Source of the DNA: Paraspadella gotoi
Lineage: Eukaryota > Chaetognatha
Assembly: GCA_051294375.1 (NCBI GenBank)
Contig: CM119271.1
Location: 11,548,185 to 11,612,184 of the forward strand
Reading direction: 5' to 3'
DNA length: 64,000 nt
Positions 44,683 to 56,537 of this stretch are shown here, one piece after another. The first letter of the stretch is position 1, and each line of letters starts with the position of its first letter. The position numbers and the translations under genes are program-made. Below the pieces are notes generated by a model that was not told the DNA's origin, did no database searches, and saw only the letters and a program-made list of their open reading frames with translations.

Positions 44683-45030
44683 CAGTCGTTTCGCGTCGCA
44701 GTCATCACATCATCATCGTCGTTCGTCGGTCTCGTCGTCGCGCCGTCCTGTCGNNNNNNNNNNNNNNNNNNNNNNNNNGTACGTTTCGTCGTCCAGTAGT
44801 CATGCTACATCATCATCGTCGTTCGTCGGTCGTCGTCGTCGTCGTCGTCTGTCGTCGTCAGGTGTGTTCATCATCCGTCCGTCATTGTTCTCTTCCTCCT
44901 TCCATTCACCAAGATCCTTAAATTGTCAACACTGAGTTTCACAAGACGAAAGCTCATCTCATTCAATGCACGAACGTTTTCGTCGTCGGTCGTCGTGTCG
45001 TCGTCTGTCGCGTCGTCGTCATTACGGTCG
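44683..45030. repeat. (TCG)n/(ATC)n tracts with 25-N gap
   Basis: TCG-rich repeats flank the 44754-44778 gap and recur at 44980-45030; CATCATCATCGTCGTTCGTC occurs on both sides of the gap. Confidence 0.85.
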
Positions 45031-46020
45031 TCGTCTCTTTGCCTCAAAAGCAGTAAAAACTGATTTTCGCTTTGGGTGGAACAGAAAAAAAGGTGCGAAT
45101 TCTGATCGTTAACAAATGAGGAGGAGATGTGATACTCTTCTTTCTTTCTTTCTTCGTATTATCTTTCTTGTTCTTTTCTTTCTTTCTTTTAGCTTTCTTT
45201 CTTTCTATTCTTTTCCATCTTCTTTCTATCTTTCCTTCTTTCTGTTTCTTTCCCCTTTTTCTCTCTATCTTTCTATCTTGTTTCTTCTTTCTTTCTTTAT
45301 TTCTTGTTCTTTTCTTCTTTCTTACTTTCTTACTTTCTTTCATTTTTTATTTTTCTCTCTATCTTTCTATCTTTCATTCTTTCTTTCAAAGCTTTTTTGA
45401 TTTCTTTTTTTCGTTCTATCTTCTTTGTTTTTATTTATATATTTCTTCGTTTCTTCTTTCTTTCTTCTTCTTTCTTCTTCTTTCTTTTCTTTCTTTTCTT
45501 TTCTTCTTTTTTCACCTCTTCATAATTCATTTTATCTATCTAATTTTATTTTTGTTCTTCTATTCTTTCCTGTTTTTATTTGTTCTTTCTTTTTTTCCCT
45601 TTTCTTGTTCCCTCTTTGGAAACGTGTCCAAAACTCTCTCTCTCTTCTCTTCTCTCTCTCAGCTCTCTCTGACTCTCTGTTTTCCTTTGGCTTTTACATG
45701 AGTTGCTGCTTTACTTGATAAAGTCGATTGTTTGAGTTTTTTAATTCTGGGATTGTTTTTCTTTCTCATTATTTTTTATCATTAGCTCTTGTATAAGAAT
45801 TTATCACTGAAGCTTTTTAAAAATGGTTTCTTAACCGATCACTTTTCACATCGCCTCACTCTTTCACATCAACCCATCGCCTCTTTCTTTGGTGATTTAA
45901 GAATTTAAGAGCAGAAAAGAAATCAAGTTTTCGGCTCTGTGAACTTTTTAAGTGTCTCGCTCTCATTAATACGAAATCCTTTTATTCAAATTTTTTAAAA
46001 TTTAAAATTTCTTTTTTTCT
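44890..46020. repeat. Inverted copy of module C
   Basis: Reverse complement of 42600-43510. Landmarks CAAGATCC...TTTCACAAGACG (44908-44955), TTTTGGCTTTTACATGAGTTG-like (45685-45705) and CTCGCTCTCATTAAT (45956-45970) appear in mirrored order. The (TTTC)n tract at 45130-45520 corresponds to the (GAAA)n of module C but is longer. Confidence 0.85.
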
Positions 46021-46249
46021 TCTTCGTCCATCTCATCTCTCTCGTCGTCATCCGGCTCACAGACTCAATTTCGGCCATACCTCTCGTCTCTCTCCGCATC
46101 TCATCGTCATCTCCTCTCTCAATCCTCTCTCTCTCATCTCTCTCTCGCTCTCGTCATCGTCTGCTTGTCGCGTTCATTTTTGTATGTTGGTCCTTTCGTC
46201 TCTCTCCGGCTCGGTCAGTCTCTCAATCGCTCTCGTCTGCTCTCGTCCG

Positions 46250-46720
46250 ACGATGACAACGAAGACGACGACCCAAACTCAAAATGGCTCACGAAGTCGG
46301 AAGCGGGAGCAAAGTCCGAGGACCGAAAAACCATTAGATGAAGGAGCAAAGAAAAAGGAGCAGAAGGAAAGAAGAAGGTGGAGCTACTGGAGCTATTGGA
46401 ACTTTGGATAAATATTTGGAAGAACATGAACATGAAATGTATTGAATGGGAGAGAGGAGAAAGAGAAGTAAGAAGAGAGAGGAGAAAGAGAAGAAAAGAG
46501 AGGAGAAAGAGAAGTAAGAGGAGAGAGGAGAAAGAAAAGTAAGAGGAGAGAGTAGAAAGAGAAGTAAGAGGAGAGAGAAGAAAGAGAAGTAAGAGGAGAG
46601 AGGAGAGAGAATAAAATAGAGAGAAGTGAAGAAAGAGAGTTAAAAAGAGAGGTCATCATAGATAAGTGATTAAAGAGAGGTAAAGAAAGAGAAGTAAAGA
46701 AAGAGAAGTAACAGAAAATC
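46250..46720 (+). pseudogene. Inverted, frame-broken copy of the charged frame
   Basis: Matches 44413-44682 in opposite orientation. Indels move DDDPNS, SEDRKT and NIWKN-type segments between frames. It ends in GAGAGGAGAAAGAGAAGTAA repeats of about 20 bp (46455-46610). Confidence 0.6.
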
Positions 46721-46784
46721 CTGACTTCGGACGAAACTCGTGGGCGTCAATTTCCTTTTCCCTTTGGATTTCTAGGAAATCACG

Positions 46785-47215
46785 AATGGCACCGAGTGGC
46801 ACAAAATGGCACCGAGTGGCATCGAGAGCCACCCAGTCGCTCTGTGTTATATCGAGAGACCATGAGTGGCACTAAATGTTATCATGTGGCGCCGGATGGC
46901 ATCGATTCCGGGAGACAATTAGTGGCATAGCGTGAATGGAATTGCATTGCATTTCCAAAAAAGGAGCATAAAATGACGTGAGGAGTCATTTAGTGGCTTG
47001 AATCCACATTGCGCACAATCGGGAGGCAATGAATGGCGCCGAGTGGCAATAAGTTCTACTGGAGTGGCAATGAGTGGCACCAAAATAGCAATGATTGGCA
47101 CCAGAGTAGAAATGAGTGGCACCGAAGTGGCAATGAATGGCACCGAAGTGGCAATGAGTGGCTAAGAAGTGGCAATGTGTGGCATTCAAGTGGCAATAAC
47201 TAGCACCAATGGACG
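46785..47215. repeat. AGTGGCACCGA minisatellite
   Basis: Units of about 21 bp (TGGCACCGAAGTGGCAATGAA) and shorter TGGCACCGAG variants fill the block with irregular spacing. Confidence 0.85.
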
Positions 47216-47279
47216 TCAAGCGGAATAAAGCGACGACGAACGACGTACGGAAAATATTGGTCAGACTCGTTAATGAATA

Positions 47280-47833
47280 CTGAGTTACGAGCGCTCGCTG
47301 ACTCGCTGACTCGCCGACTCGCAGTCTCGCGGAGACGTCGACTGACCGACTGGCCAACTCACGGACCAATCGCAGTGATTCACCGAAAAGGTCATTCAAT
47401 TACGTTGTTGTCGTTTACGACAACCAAATGGCAGAGGACGACGACGACGACGACGATGAAGACGATGACGACGACGACGAAAAAAGACGACGACAACAAC
47501 AATAACTCGTGAGGTTGAGGTTCAATCACGAAAAATTTTCAGTGAAAGTTAATCTGATTTCCACTGAATGTTTCAGTCTTCATTTCTGAATCTGATTTAC
47601 ACTGAATGTTTCAGTCTTCAGTTTTCCATTCACGAAACTTCGCCGAGTCATTAGCTGATGCATTCACTCTCTCTCTCTTTCTATCTCTCTTCTTTCACTG
47701 ATCACGAATTCACAAAAAACCCAATGTTCACAGGAGTCTTTTTCTCATTTTCTCTCTCACAGTTTCGTGTGGCGCCGAGTTAATGGAAAATCGGACCCTT
47801 GATAATCAGGAACGGAATTCATAAACTGGGCCG

Positions 47834-47873
<40 letters not shown>

Positions 47874-47890
47874 ACTCTCTCTCTTTCTCA
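47280..47890. repeat. GACTCGC repeat, (CGA)n and (CT)n
   Basis: GCTGACTCGCTGACTCGCCG repeats lie at 47290-47330, (CGA)n at 47437-47495, a doubled GAATGTTTCAGTCTTCA at 47565-47620 and (CT)n at 47837-47890. Confidence 0.8.
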
Positions 47891-48360
47891 TTATCCAGTT
47901 TGTTAATGAGCTTCTTTGGAAAATGTTAGTAATTATATTTCATTGACTTAGTTGACTTTTTATTTTTGTTAAATTAGGTATGTTTTCTCTACCTAATTGT
48001 TAAACTAATGAATACGGTTAGTTTGAAGGTAAATTTCTAATCGATGTAAGACATGACTTAATAGGACGCTTTACGGTCGATCCGTCCATCTTTCTTATGA
48101 TATTATATTCTCGCTTTAAAAAATGTTCGGAAAAATTAATGGAACATAGGAATAACAGTAAAATACGTAAGATTACTTAGAATATTATACAATAAAAAAA
48201 TTCAAAGTTATATTTTACTAAATATTCAACTGATAAACTTTTTTGTTTTTTAATCCAAATCTTTTGACAAAAAAATAATTCGTTTTTATTTTGACCTAAC
48301 ACCTGAAAAAAATCGACTTTTCTTTTTCGTTTTGTGAGATTTGATTTCCAGAATCAATAA

Positions 48361-48396
<36 letters not shown>

Positions 48397-48486
48397 NNNN
48401 NNNNNNNNNNNNNNNNNNNNNNNNNNNNNNNNNNNNNNNNNNNNNNNNNNNNNNNNNNNNNNNNNNNNNNNNNNNNNNNNNNNNNN

Positions 48487-48523
<37 letters not shown>

Positions 48524-48708
48524 ACTGCCAATCAACCAATTCTAGACCACCTCATAATCCCACCTGCCCAAAAAACCCACTTTGGTTTTGATGAAGCATA
48601 AAAAACCCAAATTGGATAATAAAGTTAAGATTCCATCGAAAGCGCCTCTAGCGGCGGAATAGATTTGGCGGGAAATATTTTAAATCTCTTAGGAGAGAGA
48701 GAGAGGGA

Positions 48709-48743
<35 letters not shown>

Positions 48744-48830
48744 CAAACCTGCCCTGAGGGAAAGACAATGAAAAAAGTCAAGGAGAAAATTCGCTTTTTA
48801 TACCAAAAACCATAAAATGTGGAAAGAATT
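47891..48830. other. AT-rich sequence with (CT)n and 90-N gap
   Basis: AT-rich non-coding sequence; (CT)n at 48364-48520 surrounds the 48397-48486 gap; GA-rich tract at 48692-48740. No gene is seen. Confidence 0.7.
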
Positions 48831-48834
48831 TTCG

Positions 48835-49025
48835 GTATGGAATGCAGTGCCGCTTGCAGTGCCGCTTGCAGTGCAGCTTGCAATGCCGCTTGCAGTGGCG
48901 CTTTCAGTGCCGATGGCAGTGCTGGTGACAACCCCGTTCCGCTGTCCGCACCGCAGTTCGCACCGCAGTTCGCACCGCAGTCGCAGCCGATGCAGTCGCT
49001 GCAGTCGCAGATGCAGCCGATGCAC
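48835..49025 (+). repeat. 12-bp tandem repeats with open frame
   Basis: About six 12-bp units GCAGTGCCGCTT start at 48844 and are followed by GTTCGCACCGCA-type 12-bp units at 48945-49025. Because 12 is a multiple of three, the plus strand stays open for 91 codons (48819-49094) giving repeating Cys-Ser-Ala-Ala then Pro-Gln-Phe-Ala. The minus strand is open too, so coding is unproven. Confidence 0.7.
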
Positions 49026-49610
49026 TTACCAAATGTTTTTTTCCAAACAAATTCTTTTATCCAGTTTTCCCATTTATTAATCTTCACTAAATAACTTGCC
49101 AACGTCTTTACTTACCAATGTCTTTACTTTCTTCTACTTTCTACTTCTTTCCCACCCAAAAACCTATAGTCAAGCAATTCGCCAAGTTTACTCAACCCAT
49201 ACTATTTCAGTTATGATCCGATGCCACCAGCTAATGACCAATTAGGTACCGGGATCGATCCACGATGGTACCTACTCAGGATTCCGAAAAGCGCACTGGA
49301 CTTATCGCCATATTCATACATACTTAATTATTATTATTAATTATTATTATTAATTACTTATACAGATTCATATTAACCCTTAAAAATGATATCTCATCTC
49401 ACCATCTTAGTTCTTTGCTTTTTCCCTTCAACTTAATCCCTCCAATTCTGCCTGAACTTACCTTACCTTACCTTACACCTAAAATTACCTTACCCCTAAA
49501 CTTACCTTACCTTACCTTACCCCCTCAACTCGTCATAACCACTTTGCCATTTTGTCTGAGGCGAAAGGACGTGGCCGAGAAAACCCGAGTTCGAGACCAG
49601 GTCGCGTCGG
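49026..49610. repeat. Unassigned DNA and CTTAC repeats
   Basis: Unique sequence to 49400, containing TACCGGGATCGATCC, a weak B-box-like word on the opposite strand. ACCTTACCTTACC repeats at 49455-49520 create serial GTAAG donors on the minus strand. Confidence 0.6.
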
Positions 49611-49614
49611 CTGA

Positions 49615-49905
49615 CTAAAACCAAAACCCTGGCGATGCCAAAACCGTGACAAATGCCAAAACCGTGACAAATATTAACACCGTGACAAATGCCAAAAAAG
49701 TGACGAATACCAAAACCGTGTCAAACGTCAAAGCTGTGACAAATTTGTGACGGGGAATCAAGTGGCGACTGGCGAATGGCGAATGGCAATCGATAGTCGA
49801 TGACTGGCAAAGACTCGAGACTCCCTCTCGAGTGACGAATGGCAAGAACCCCATTGACGGATGGCAACGACCCATTTGACGGATGGCAAAACTGCGGGCG
49901 GCGAA
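49615..49905. repeat. 18-bp and GAATGGCAA minisatellites
   Basis: About eight units of GCCAAAACCGTGACAAAT (18 bp) lie at 49628-49748, followed by GGCGAATGGC / ACGGATGGCAA repeats to 49895. Confidence 0.85.
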
Positions 49906-50092
49906 AGGAAATGATCTAAATATGGCGGCGATGACGACGTCGACGTTGATTTATTCAAATAAATGGATTAGAAAGAGAATAAAAGAGAAAACGAGAAAAG
50001 AAAAGAATAAATAAAACGAATTTAATCCATTTTTATTCTTTTTTATTTTTTATTTCGACGAAAGCGAAAAGATGAGATCTCAAAGTTCGAGG

Positions 50093-50129
<37 letters not shown>

Positions 50130-50240
50130 TGAATGAAATGAAATATTTAAAGAAAAAGTCATAAAAGAGGAAAATGCGATTCAAAGAAAGAGAACATTCA
50201 TTATGCATGAAATTCACAAGTGAATAAAGCGATGAACGAC
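49906..50240. other. Unassigned, with (GA)n
   Basis: AT-rich sequence with a (GA)n tract at 50096-50124. No gene is seen. Confidence 0.7.
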
Positions 50241-50250
50241 CTCATGAATT

Positions 50251-50410
50251 CATTCATAGTCAGTCATGGACATTCATCTTCATTCATCGACATTCATCGT
50301 CATTCATCGACATTCATCGTCATTCATCGTCATTCATCGTTATTCATCGACATTTATTGTCATTCATCGTCATTCACCCTCATTCATCTTTATTCAGCGT
50401 CTTCTTTCGT
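50251..50410. repeat. Phase-locked 10-bp repeat, unit CATTCATCGT
   Basis: About fifteen 10-bp units in register, with CATTCATCGA as the main variant. Confidence 0.9.
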
Positions 50411-50499
50411 ATTCATTTCAACGAATTGACCTTTGAAAGCCAAGCATTACTTCGTTTAGTAAATAAAAGTGTTTGTGCTTGTTGAATGATTGCTTAATC

Positions 50500-50835
50500 C
50501 CTTTTTCTCTCTCTCTCTCTCTTTCCCTTCCTCTCTTTCTCTATCTTATTCTCCCACTTTCTCTCTCCCCCTCTCTCTCTGCCTCTCCCACTTTCCCCCC
50601 GTATCTCTCCCACTCTCTCCTCTCCCTCTCTCTCCTCTCCTTCTCTATCTCTCCCTCTCTCTCTCTCTCTCTCAAGATGCCTTCTTTGACGTGAAAGGAT
50701 TTTCTCGGTTTGACGCATAAGACGAAGGATCTCCGACGCGATTGCCTTCGTCCTCGTCGTCGTCGTCGTCGTCTTCGTCCTCGTCGTCGTTGTCGTCGTC
50801 GTCGTCCTCATCGTCGTCGTCGTCGTCGTTATCTT
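50500..50835. repeat. CT-rich tract then (TCG)n
   Basis: Imperfect (CT)n runs 50507-50675 and (TCG)n with TCC variants 50750-50828. Confidence 0.9.
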
Positions 50836-51500
50836 TTTTCTTCTTTGAGACGAAATCAACAAAAACAACTCAAGAAAAGTTTTGGTTTTGATGGAGAAAA
50901 GGTGGAGTCATTGGGTGATGTAGTGATTGAGTGATGTAGTCATTAAATGAATGAAAGATAGATGAGTGATGAAATAATTGAGTTATTTAGTCTTTAAGTT
51001 AATAAAATATGTAGTCTTTAGTTGATTATGCGACTCATTTATCGTATGATGGGTAGATGTCTAGGAAAAGCGAAGTTGATTGGTAGTGATAGTTTGCTGG
51101 TGTGATTAAGTGATGTGGTAACTCATCGATGTGTTTTAGACGAGAAAATCATCACGTGACGACGCGATTACGAAACATTAAGTAAGAAGTGTGTCTGAGA
51201 ATTACAAAAGTACAAAACCGAATTAATCAAAACCAGAAAGAGCCGAGAGGCCTTCGCCACTTCCTCCCGGAGATCTAGAGTCGCGTCCAGAATTTCGGAT
51301 TTTCATTCACGCTTTTTCTCTTTTTCCCTCTCACCAGACCTCCCACGTTTCAGATATATTTTGGCCTTTTTCTCACTGACTTAGTCACTTACCAAGATAT
51401 ATTCAGCTTTTTCTCCACCTTACCTCGTTTTACTTACCCGTCAATTCGAGTCAGATCAACTCGGCCTTCGAGAAAAGGACTGAGTGTTACGCGAGTTAAT
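50836..51500. other. Unassigned sequence
   Basis: Short GTGATGTAGTCATT-like repeats lie at 50915-51010. The rest is unique, with no recognised coding motif on either strand. Confidence 0.6.
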
Positions 51501-51519
51501 CGCTCAAAAGGGACAGACC

Positions 51520-51620
51520 GACGGACAGAAGGACCAACTGACTGACCGACCGACGGACAGAAGGACCAACTGACTGACCGACCGACGGACAGAAGGACCA
51601 ACTGACTGACCGACCGACAC
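51520..51620. repeat. 32-bp tandem repeat, three copies
   Basis: Unit CCAACTGACTGACCGACCGA plus CGGACAGAAGGA, repeated exactly three times. Confidence 0.9.
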
Positions 51621-51624
51621 CAAA

Positions 51625-52080
51625 GTGTAGTTATCTATCAAATAAGAATTTATACTGAAACGTAGCTTTTCAGAAAGGCTCGTTCTGGAAAGTATTTGAT
51701 TCTAATTTAAACTAATTTACATTCAATCTTTACCAATTTATTATTATCAGTTTATTTTCATAAATTTATCGACGTTTAATCATAATTTGTAGTCGGGAAT
51801 CGCATAAGTTCACCCCGCCTATAAGCATGACACTTTTAGTAATGAGCCAGCGGGTCACGACTGTCATGCTATATGGCCGATTTGGGGGCCGATTTGGGGG
51901 CCTGGAAAACCCTCAAGCCTGGTTCCAAGCCCAGGACCCGTTCCATGGCAGCTAGAGGAGGTTAAAGAAGTTGCCCACTTAGCGCCATATCAACAAATTC
52001 ATACTTTCATAGTAAACGGATCCACTTTACTTTTCTCTCTCTCGCATAGTCGCTTTATGCGGTTTCCACTGTCACTGCGA
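51625..52080. other. Unassigned, includes GC-rich unique block
   Basis: AT-rich sequence is followed at 51790-51990 by a GC-richer unique block with a doubled GGCCGATTTGGG. It stands out from the repeats but matches no gene I recognise. Confidence 0.5.
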
Positions 52081-54789
52081 TAAAAATAAGGATTAAGGGA
52101 GAAAAGAAAAGGAAGGAAGGGAGAAAGGAAAGGGAGGAAAGCTAAACGAAAAGAGAGGAAGGAAGAAAGGAAAAGACAAAGAAAAGGGAGGAAAGATAAA
52201 AGTAGAGAGAGGAAGGGAGAAAGGAANNNNNNNNNNAAAGGGAGAAAAGATAAAAGAAGAGAGAGAAAGGAAGAAAGGAAGAGAGAAAGAAAAGGAAGGA
52301 AAGATAAAAGAAGAGAGAGAAAGGAAGAAAGGAAAANNNNNNNNNNNNNNNNNNNNNNNNNGAGAAAGAAGTGGAAAGATAAAGAAGAGAGAGAAAAGGA
52401 AGAAAGGAAAGAGAAAGAAAAGAGAGAAAAGATAAGAGAAGAGAGAGGAAGGGGAGAAAGAAAAAGGGAGGAAAGATAAAAGAAAAGAGAGGACAGGGAT
52501 AAAAAGGTAGGAGAAGACTAAAGAAAAGAGAGGAAGGGAGAAAGAAAGAATAAGAAAAGAGGGGAAGGGAGAAAGAAAAGGGAAAAAAGCTAAAAGAGAG
52601 GAGGGAGAAAGAAAAAAGAGAAAAGGTAAAAGAAAGAGAAGAAAGGAGAAGGAAAAGAGAAAGAAAAGGGAAGAAAGATAAAAGAAGAGAGAGCTGAAGG
52701 GAGAAGAAAAGGGAGGAAAGATAAAAGAAAGAAGGAAGGGAGAAAAGAAAAGGGAAGAAAGATGAGAAGAAGAAGGAAGGGAGAAAGAAAAGGGAGAAAG
52801 AATAAAAGAAAAGAGAGGAAGGGAGGAAAGAAAAGGGAGGAAAGCTAAAAAAAGAGAGAGAAAGGGAAATTAAATCTTCGGTTTCATTTACGATTTTTCC
52901 TCTTTAATCAATTTTATCTCGCGAGTCTTTCCTTTTTCTTTCCTTTTTTGTCTTTCTTTTTAAATATTTCTTTCTTTCATTTGTTTTATTTTCTGTCATT
53001 CTTCTTCTTTCTGTGTTATATTATTTCTTCAAATCAGTCAATTTGGATTCCAAAATTTACATAAGACATTTTACGGACCGACCGACCAGATAGACCGATC
53101 GACCGACACAGAATAGACCGGACCTTTTGACCTGGTTGCAAAATGTAAACAATTAAAAAAAGGAGGAGGACGTGAGAAGAAAAGAAGAGGAGGGAGAAAG
53201 AGGACGAAAAGCAAAAACTGTCGAGCGACAAACAAAAGAGAAAAAAAGAAAAAAATGAAAAAGGAGATTTTGTGTCGAGAAAAGAAATTACGAGAGGAAA
53301 GGAAAGGACAGAATATGAGGAGGAAAGAAAAGAGAGGGAGGAAAGGAGACGAACGGAATTTAGGAGGAAAGGAACAGAGAGGGGAAAGAAAAGGAAAGGA
53401 AAAGAGGGAGAAAGGAAGGACGGAATTATGAGGAGGAAGAAAAGAGAGGGAGGAAGGAAAGGAAGAAGGAAGAAAGGAAAGGACGGAATTAATGAGGAGG
53501 AAAGAAGAGAGGGAGGAAAGGGGAAGAAAGGAAGGAACGGAATTAGAGGAGGAAAGAAAGAGAGGGAGGAAAGAAAGGAAATGGGAAAGAAAGAGGAAAA
53601 GAAATAGAGAAAAATAAGAAAAAGAGTAAAAGAGTAAAAGAAGTAACTGAAAAAAAGAATATGAGAAAGAAAAAACGAAGAATGGATCAAATGAGAAAAG
53701 AAAAGAAAAGAAAAGAAAGAAAAGAAAAAGAAAGAAATGAAGAATGAGAGTAGAATTAAGATTAACGTTGTACTTGAGTCGCGATAATTCGAGACCGAAC
53801 GTGGCGCCGCTTGTCGTTCGTCGTCGTCGTCGTTGTCGTTTGTCGTTGTGTCGTTGTCGTCGTCGTCGTCGTTGTCGTCGTCGTTCTTGTTACTTGCCGT
53901 CATCCTTATTTTTGTCCGTCGTCTTCGTTATCCTCTTCATTGCGCTTCGTCGTCATCAATCATCGCATGCCTACCTCGTCAGTCTGCAATGACATTGTCC
54001 TTATGGTCGTCGTGTCGTCGTCATCGTCGTCGTCGTCGTTCATCGTCGTCGTCGTCGTCGTCTCGCGTTTCTATTTGACTCCATCCTTTGAAGAATTCGC
54101 AAATGTTGTTGTTGTCCATCATCGTCGTCGTTTTCTCTTGGCCATGGTTGTTGTTGTTGTTGTTGTTGTTGTTATTCCGTTATCATTTCAACTCAATCGA
54201 GTCTGTTGTTTAATTCTATCGTCGTCGTCGTCCGTCGTCGTCGTCGCTTATAGTCGTTGCCATATGTTACGCTTTCAGCCAACTTAAAGGATTTTTGTTT
54301 TTTGTTATAGTTATTAATGGTCGTCGTCGTCGTTATCATAATAGCGTCGTCGTCGTCGTCGTCGTCGTCTGTTTTCCGTCGTCTTTGTTTTGTCGTTGTC
54401 GTCGTCGTCGTCGTCGTCAGAAGTGGAAAATAAACCGCGTTGAAATTACGATGAGAATAGAAATCGCAGTCGCTGAGAGAGGAGAGAGAGAGGGAGAGGG
54501 AGAGAGAGGGAGAAGGGAGACAGAGGAGAGAGGGGAAGAGAGGAGAGGGAGAAGGGGAGAGAGAGGGAGAGGGAGAGAGGGGAGAGGGTAGGATGATAGA
54601 GACGGGAATTCGTGAAGAGGAATTCCAAAGACTCTGAACTTTCCGACAATGTGAATTCATATTTATATCATTGATATTACACTGTTCATATCATTACTTG
54701 TATTACTTATTATCATAGAAAGTACGTGTTCGAGTGTGGCAGGTCCTAATCTAGTTGGCGTCTCTTGTTTTTCATAATCAAGATCCTAT

Positions 54790-54910
54790 ACTGTGGGGCA
54801 AACCTTGTGGTCGACCGTGCGCCGTGTGGTTAACTGAAATTGTGGTCTATACGTTAGAGGGTCTCGTGGCTTCCTGCAAGCCCGGCATCGCCCACAAATA
54901 ATCACCCTCT
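54790..54910 (+). repeat. tRNA-like SINE head, copy 1
   Basis: TTGTGGTCTATACGTTAGAG resembles a tRNA D arm with Pol III A box (TGGTCTAxxGGTTAG), and a following GTGxCTTC...AAGCCCGGCATCG could be an anticodon arm. No B box is seen. The same segment is at 61560-61630. Confidence 0.3.
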
Positions 54911-55531
54911 ACAGTGGTTGGCATCGCCTATCATCTTCGGGTGGAGAAACACCAACTAAGTGAGTGAAAGGAGTGAGAGAGGAAGAGGGCAGAGGAAGAG
55001 AGGGAAGGGAGAGGGAAGAAGGGGCAGAAAAGATTGGAAGAGAGAGAGAGAAAGAGGAGGAAGGAAGAGAGAGAGGGAGAGAGAAGGTGGGAGGGGAAGA
55101 GGGGGCGAGAGGAAGAAGGGAGATTGAGAGAGGGAAAGGGGAGGAAGGGGAGAAGAGGAAAAGATGACGGGAAAGGAGAAAATGGCTGGAGAAAGGGGAA
55201 TTTGATGGGCTGGGAGAAAGATAGAAATCTGGGAAATAAATGCTGGATGGATAAATTAGGAGTGAGAGGAAGGAGGGAAAAGGAGGAGGAGGAAGAAGAG
55301 GAGGAGGAAGACAAGTAGAGGGAGTGATTGTGATTTGTGATCGAAAATTAGTTGTTGGTTATCGGTAAAATTTGTTTGAGAAGAAATGAAAAAGGAAAGA
55401 AAAATTGGTAATTGGAGAAGAGAGTGAGACGGAGAGAGAAGAAGAGAGAGAGAGAGAGAGGAGAGAGACGAGGAGAGAGAGAGAGAGAGAGAAAGAAGAA
55501 ATAAAGAAAAGAAATGTCAGATTTCTTAATC

Positions 55532-55594
<63 letters not shown>

Positions 55595-55631
55595 TAAGAA
55601 AGAAGAAATGTAAGATTTCTAATCGCAAATC

Positions 55632-55698
<67 letters not shown>

Positions 55699-56537
55699 AG
55701 AGCAGAGAGAGAGAAAGAAGAAAAAAGAAGTCCACCAAATCTCGGAATTATTCTCGGTCATGATTTTGGGCTCGAAATGACTCGATTTGGGCCCAAAACG
55801 GGGCCCGGAATCATATGACCGGAATGGCCCGGTGTCCGCGGCGCTTCTCCGGCCGAAGATCCATTGCGACGAGAATTTCCTTTTCTTACGCTTTTTCAAT
55901 TTAGCCCTTTTCCGCGCGCGAATTGATGTCGTCTCAACGTAGCATTGTCAGCTTTGCCACGGTCTGGTAGAAATTTGTGACACTCTGCACCGGAGCAAGG
56001 AGGTGTGACTCTAGAGGATTATGTCACTCCTTATCATTAAGTCACTTATCATTCAGTAACTCTTATCAATTAAGTCACTCTTTATCAATTAAAGTCACTC
56101 TTATTTATTGGGGATACTTTGTAATGTTTTTTGGAGATAGGACTTGATAATGTCAGTCTAGACATGAAATGTGAACGGTAAATTGGACGTAAATTGACGT
56201 AAATAAATCAACGTGGAAAGACATAATCTCTATTACTTTCATAATATATATAGACCACGAATTCCTCTCTCTCTTTTTCTGTTTTTCTCCCTCACTCTGT
56301 CTCCCTCCCTTTTCACTCTCTCTTCTTCTGCCTCTCTCTCTCTCTCTTTCTTCTTCTTAACTCTCCCGTCTTCTCTCTCTATCTTCTCGTTTCTCATAAA
56401 ATCTTTGAGTTTTAAATTTATTCCTTTTCTTCTCTAGATTTTATTCTTTGTCTAAAAAATAAACTTTGTCATTCGTTAATTTCTACTTTATTTCTATTTC
56501 AAGACTTACATTTTTTTAATCAATGTTTGTCGGTTTA

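Noticed and set aside
49230-49290. Possible SINE with B-box-like GGATCGATCCC on the minus strand
   Set aside because: The B box deviates at a key position, no A box lies at the proper distance, and no second copy is in the window.
53034-53903. 289-codon minus-strand frame rich in Phe, Ser and Leu
   Set aside because: It runs through a GGAAAGGAA-type purine minisatellite and CGA tracts; the matching frame is broken in the second F copy.
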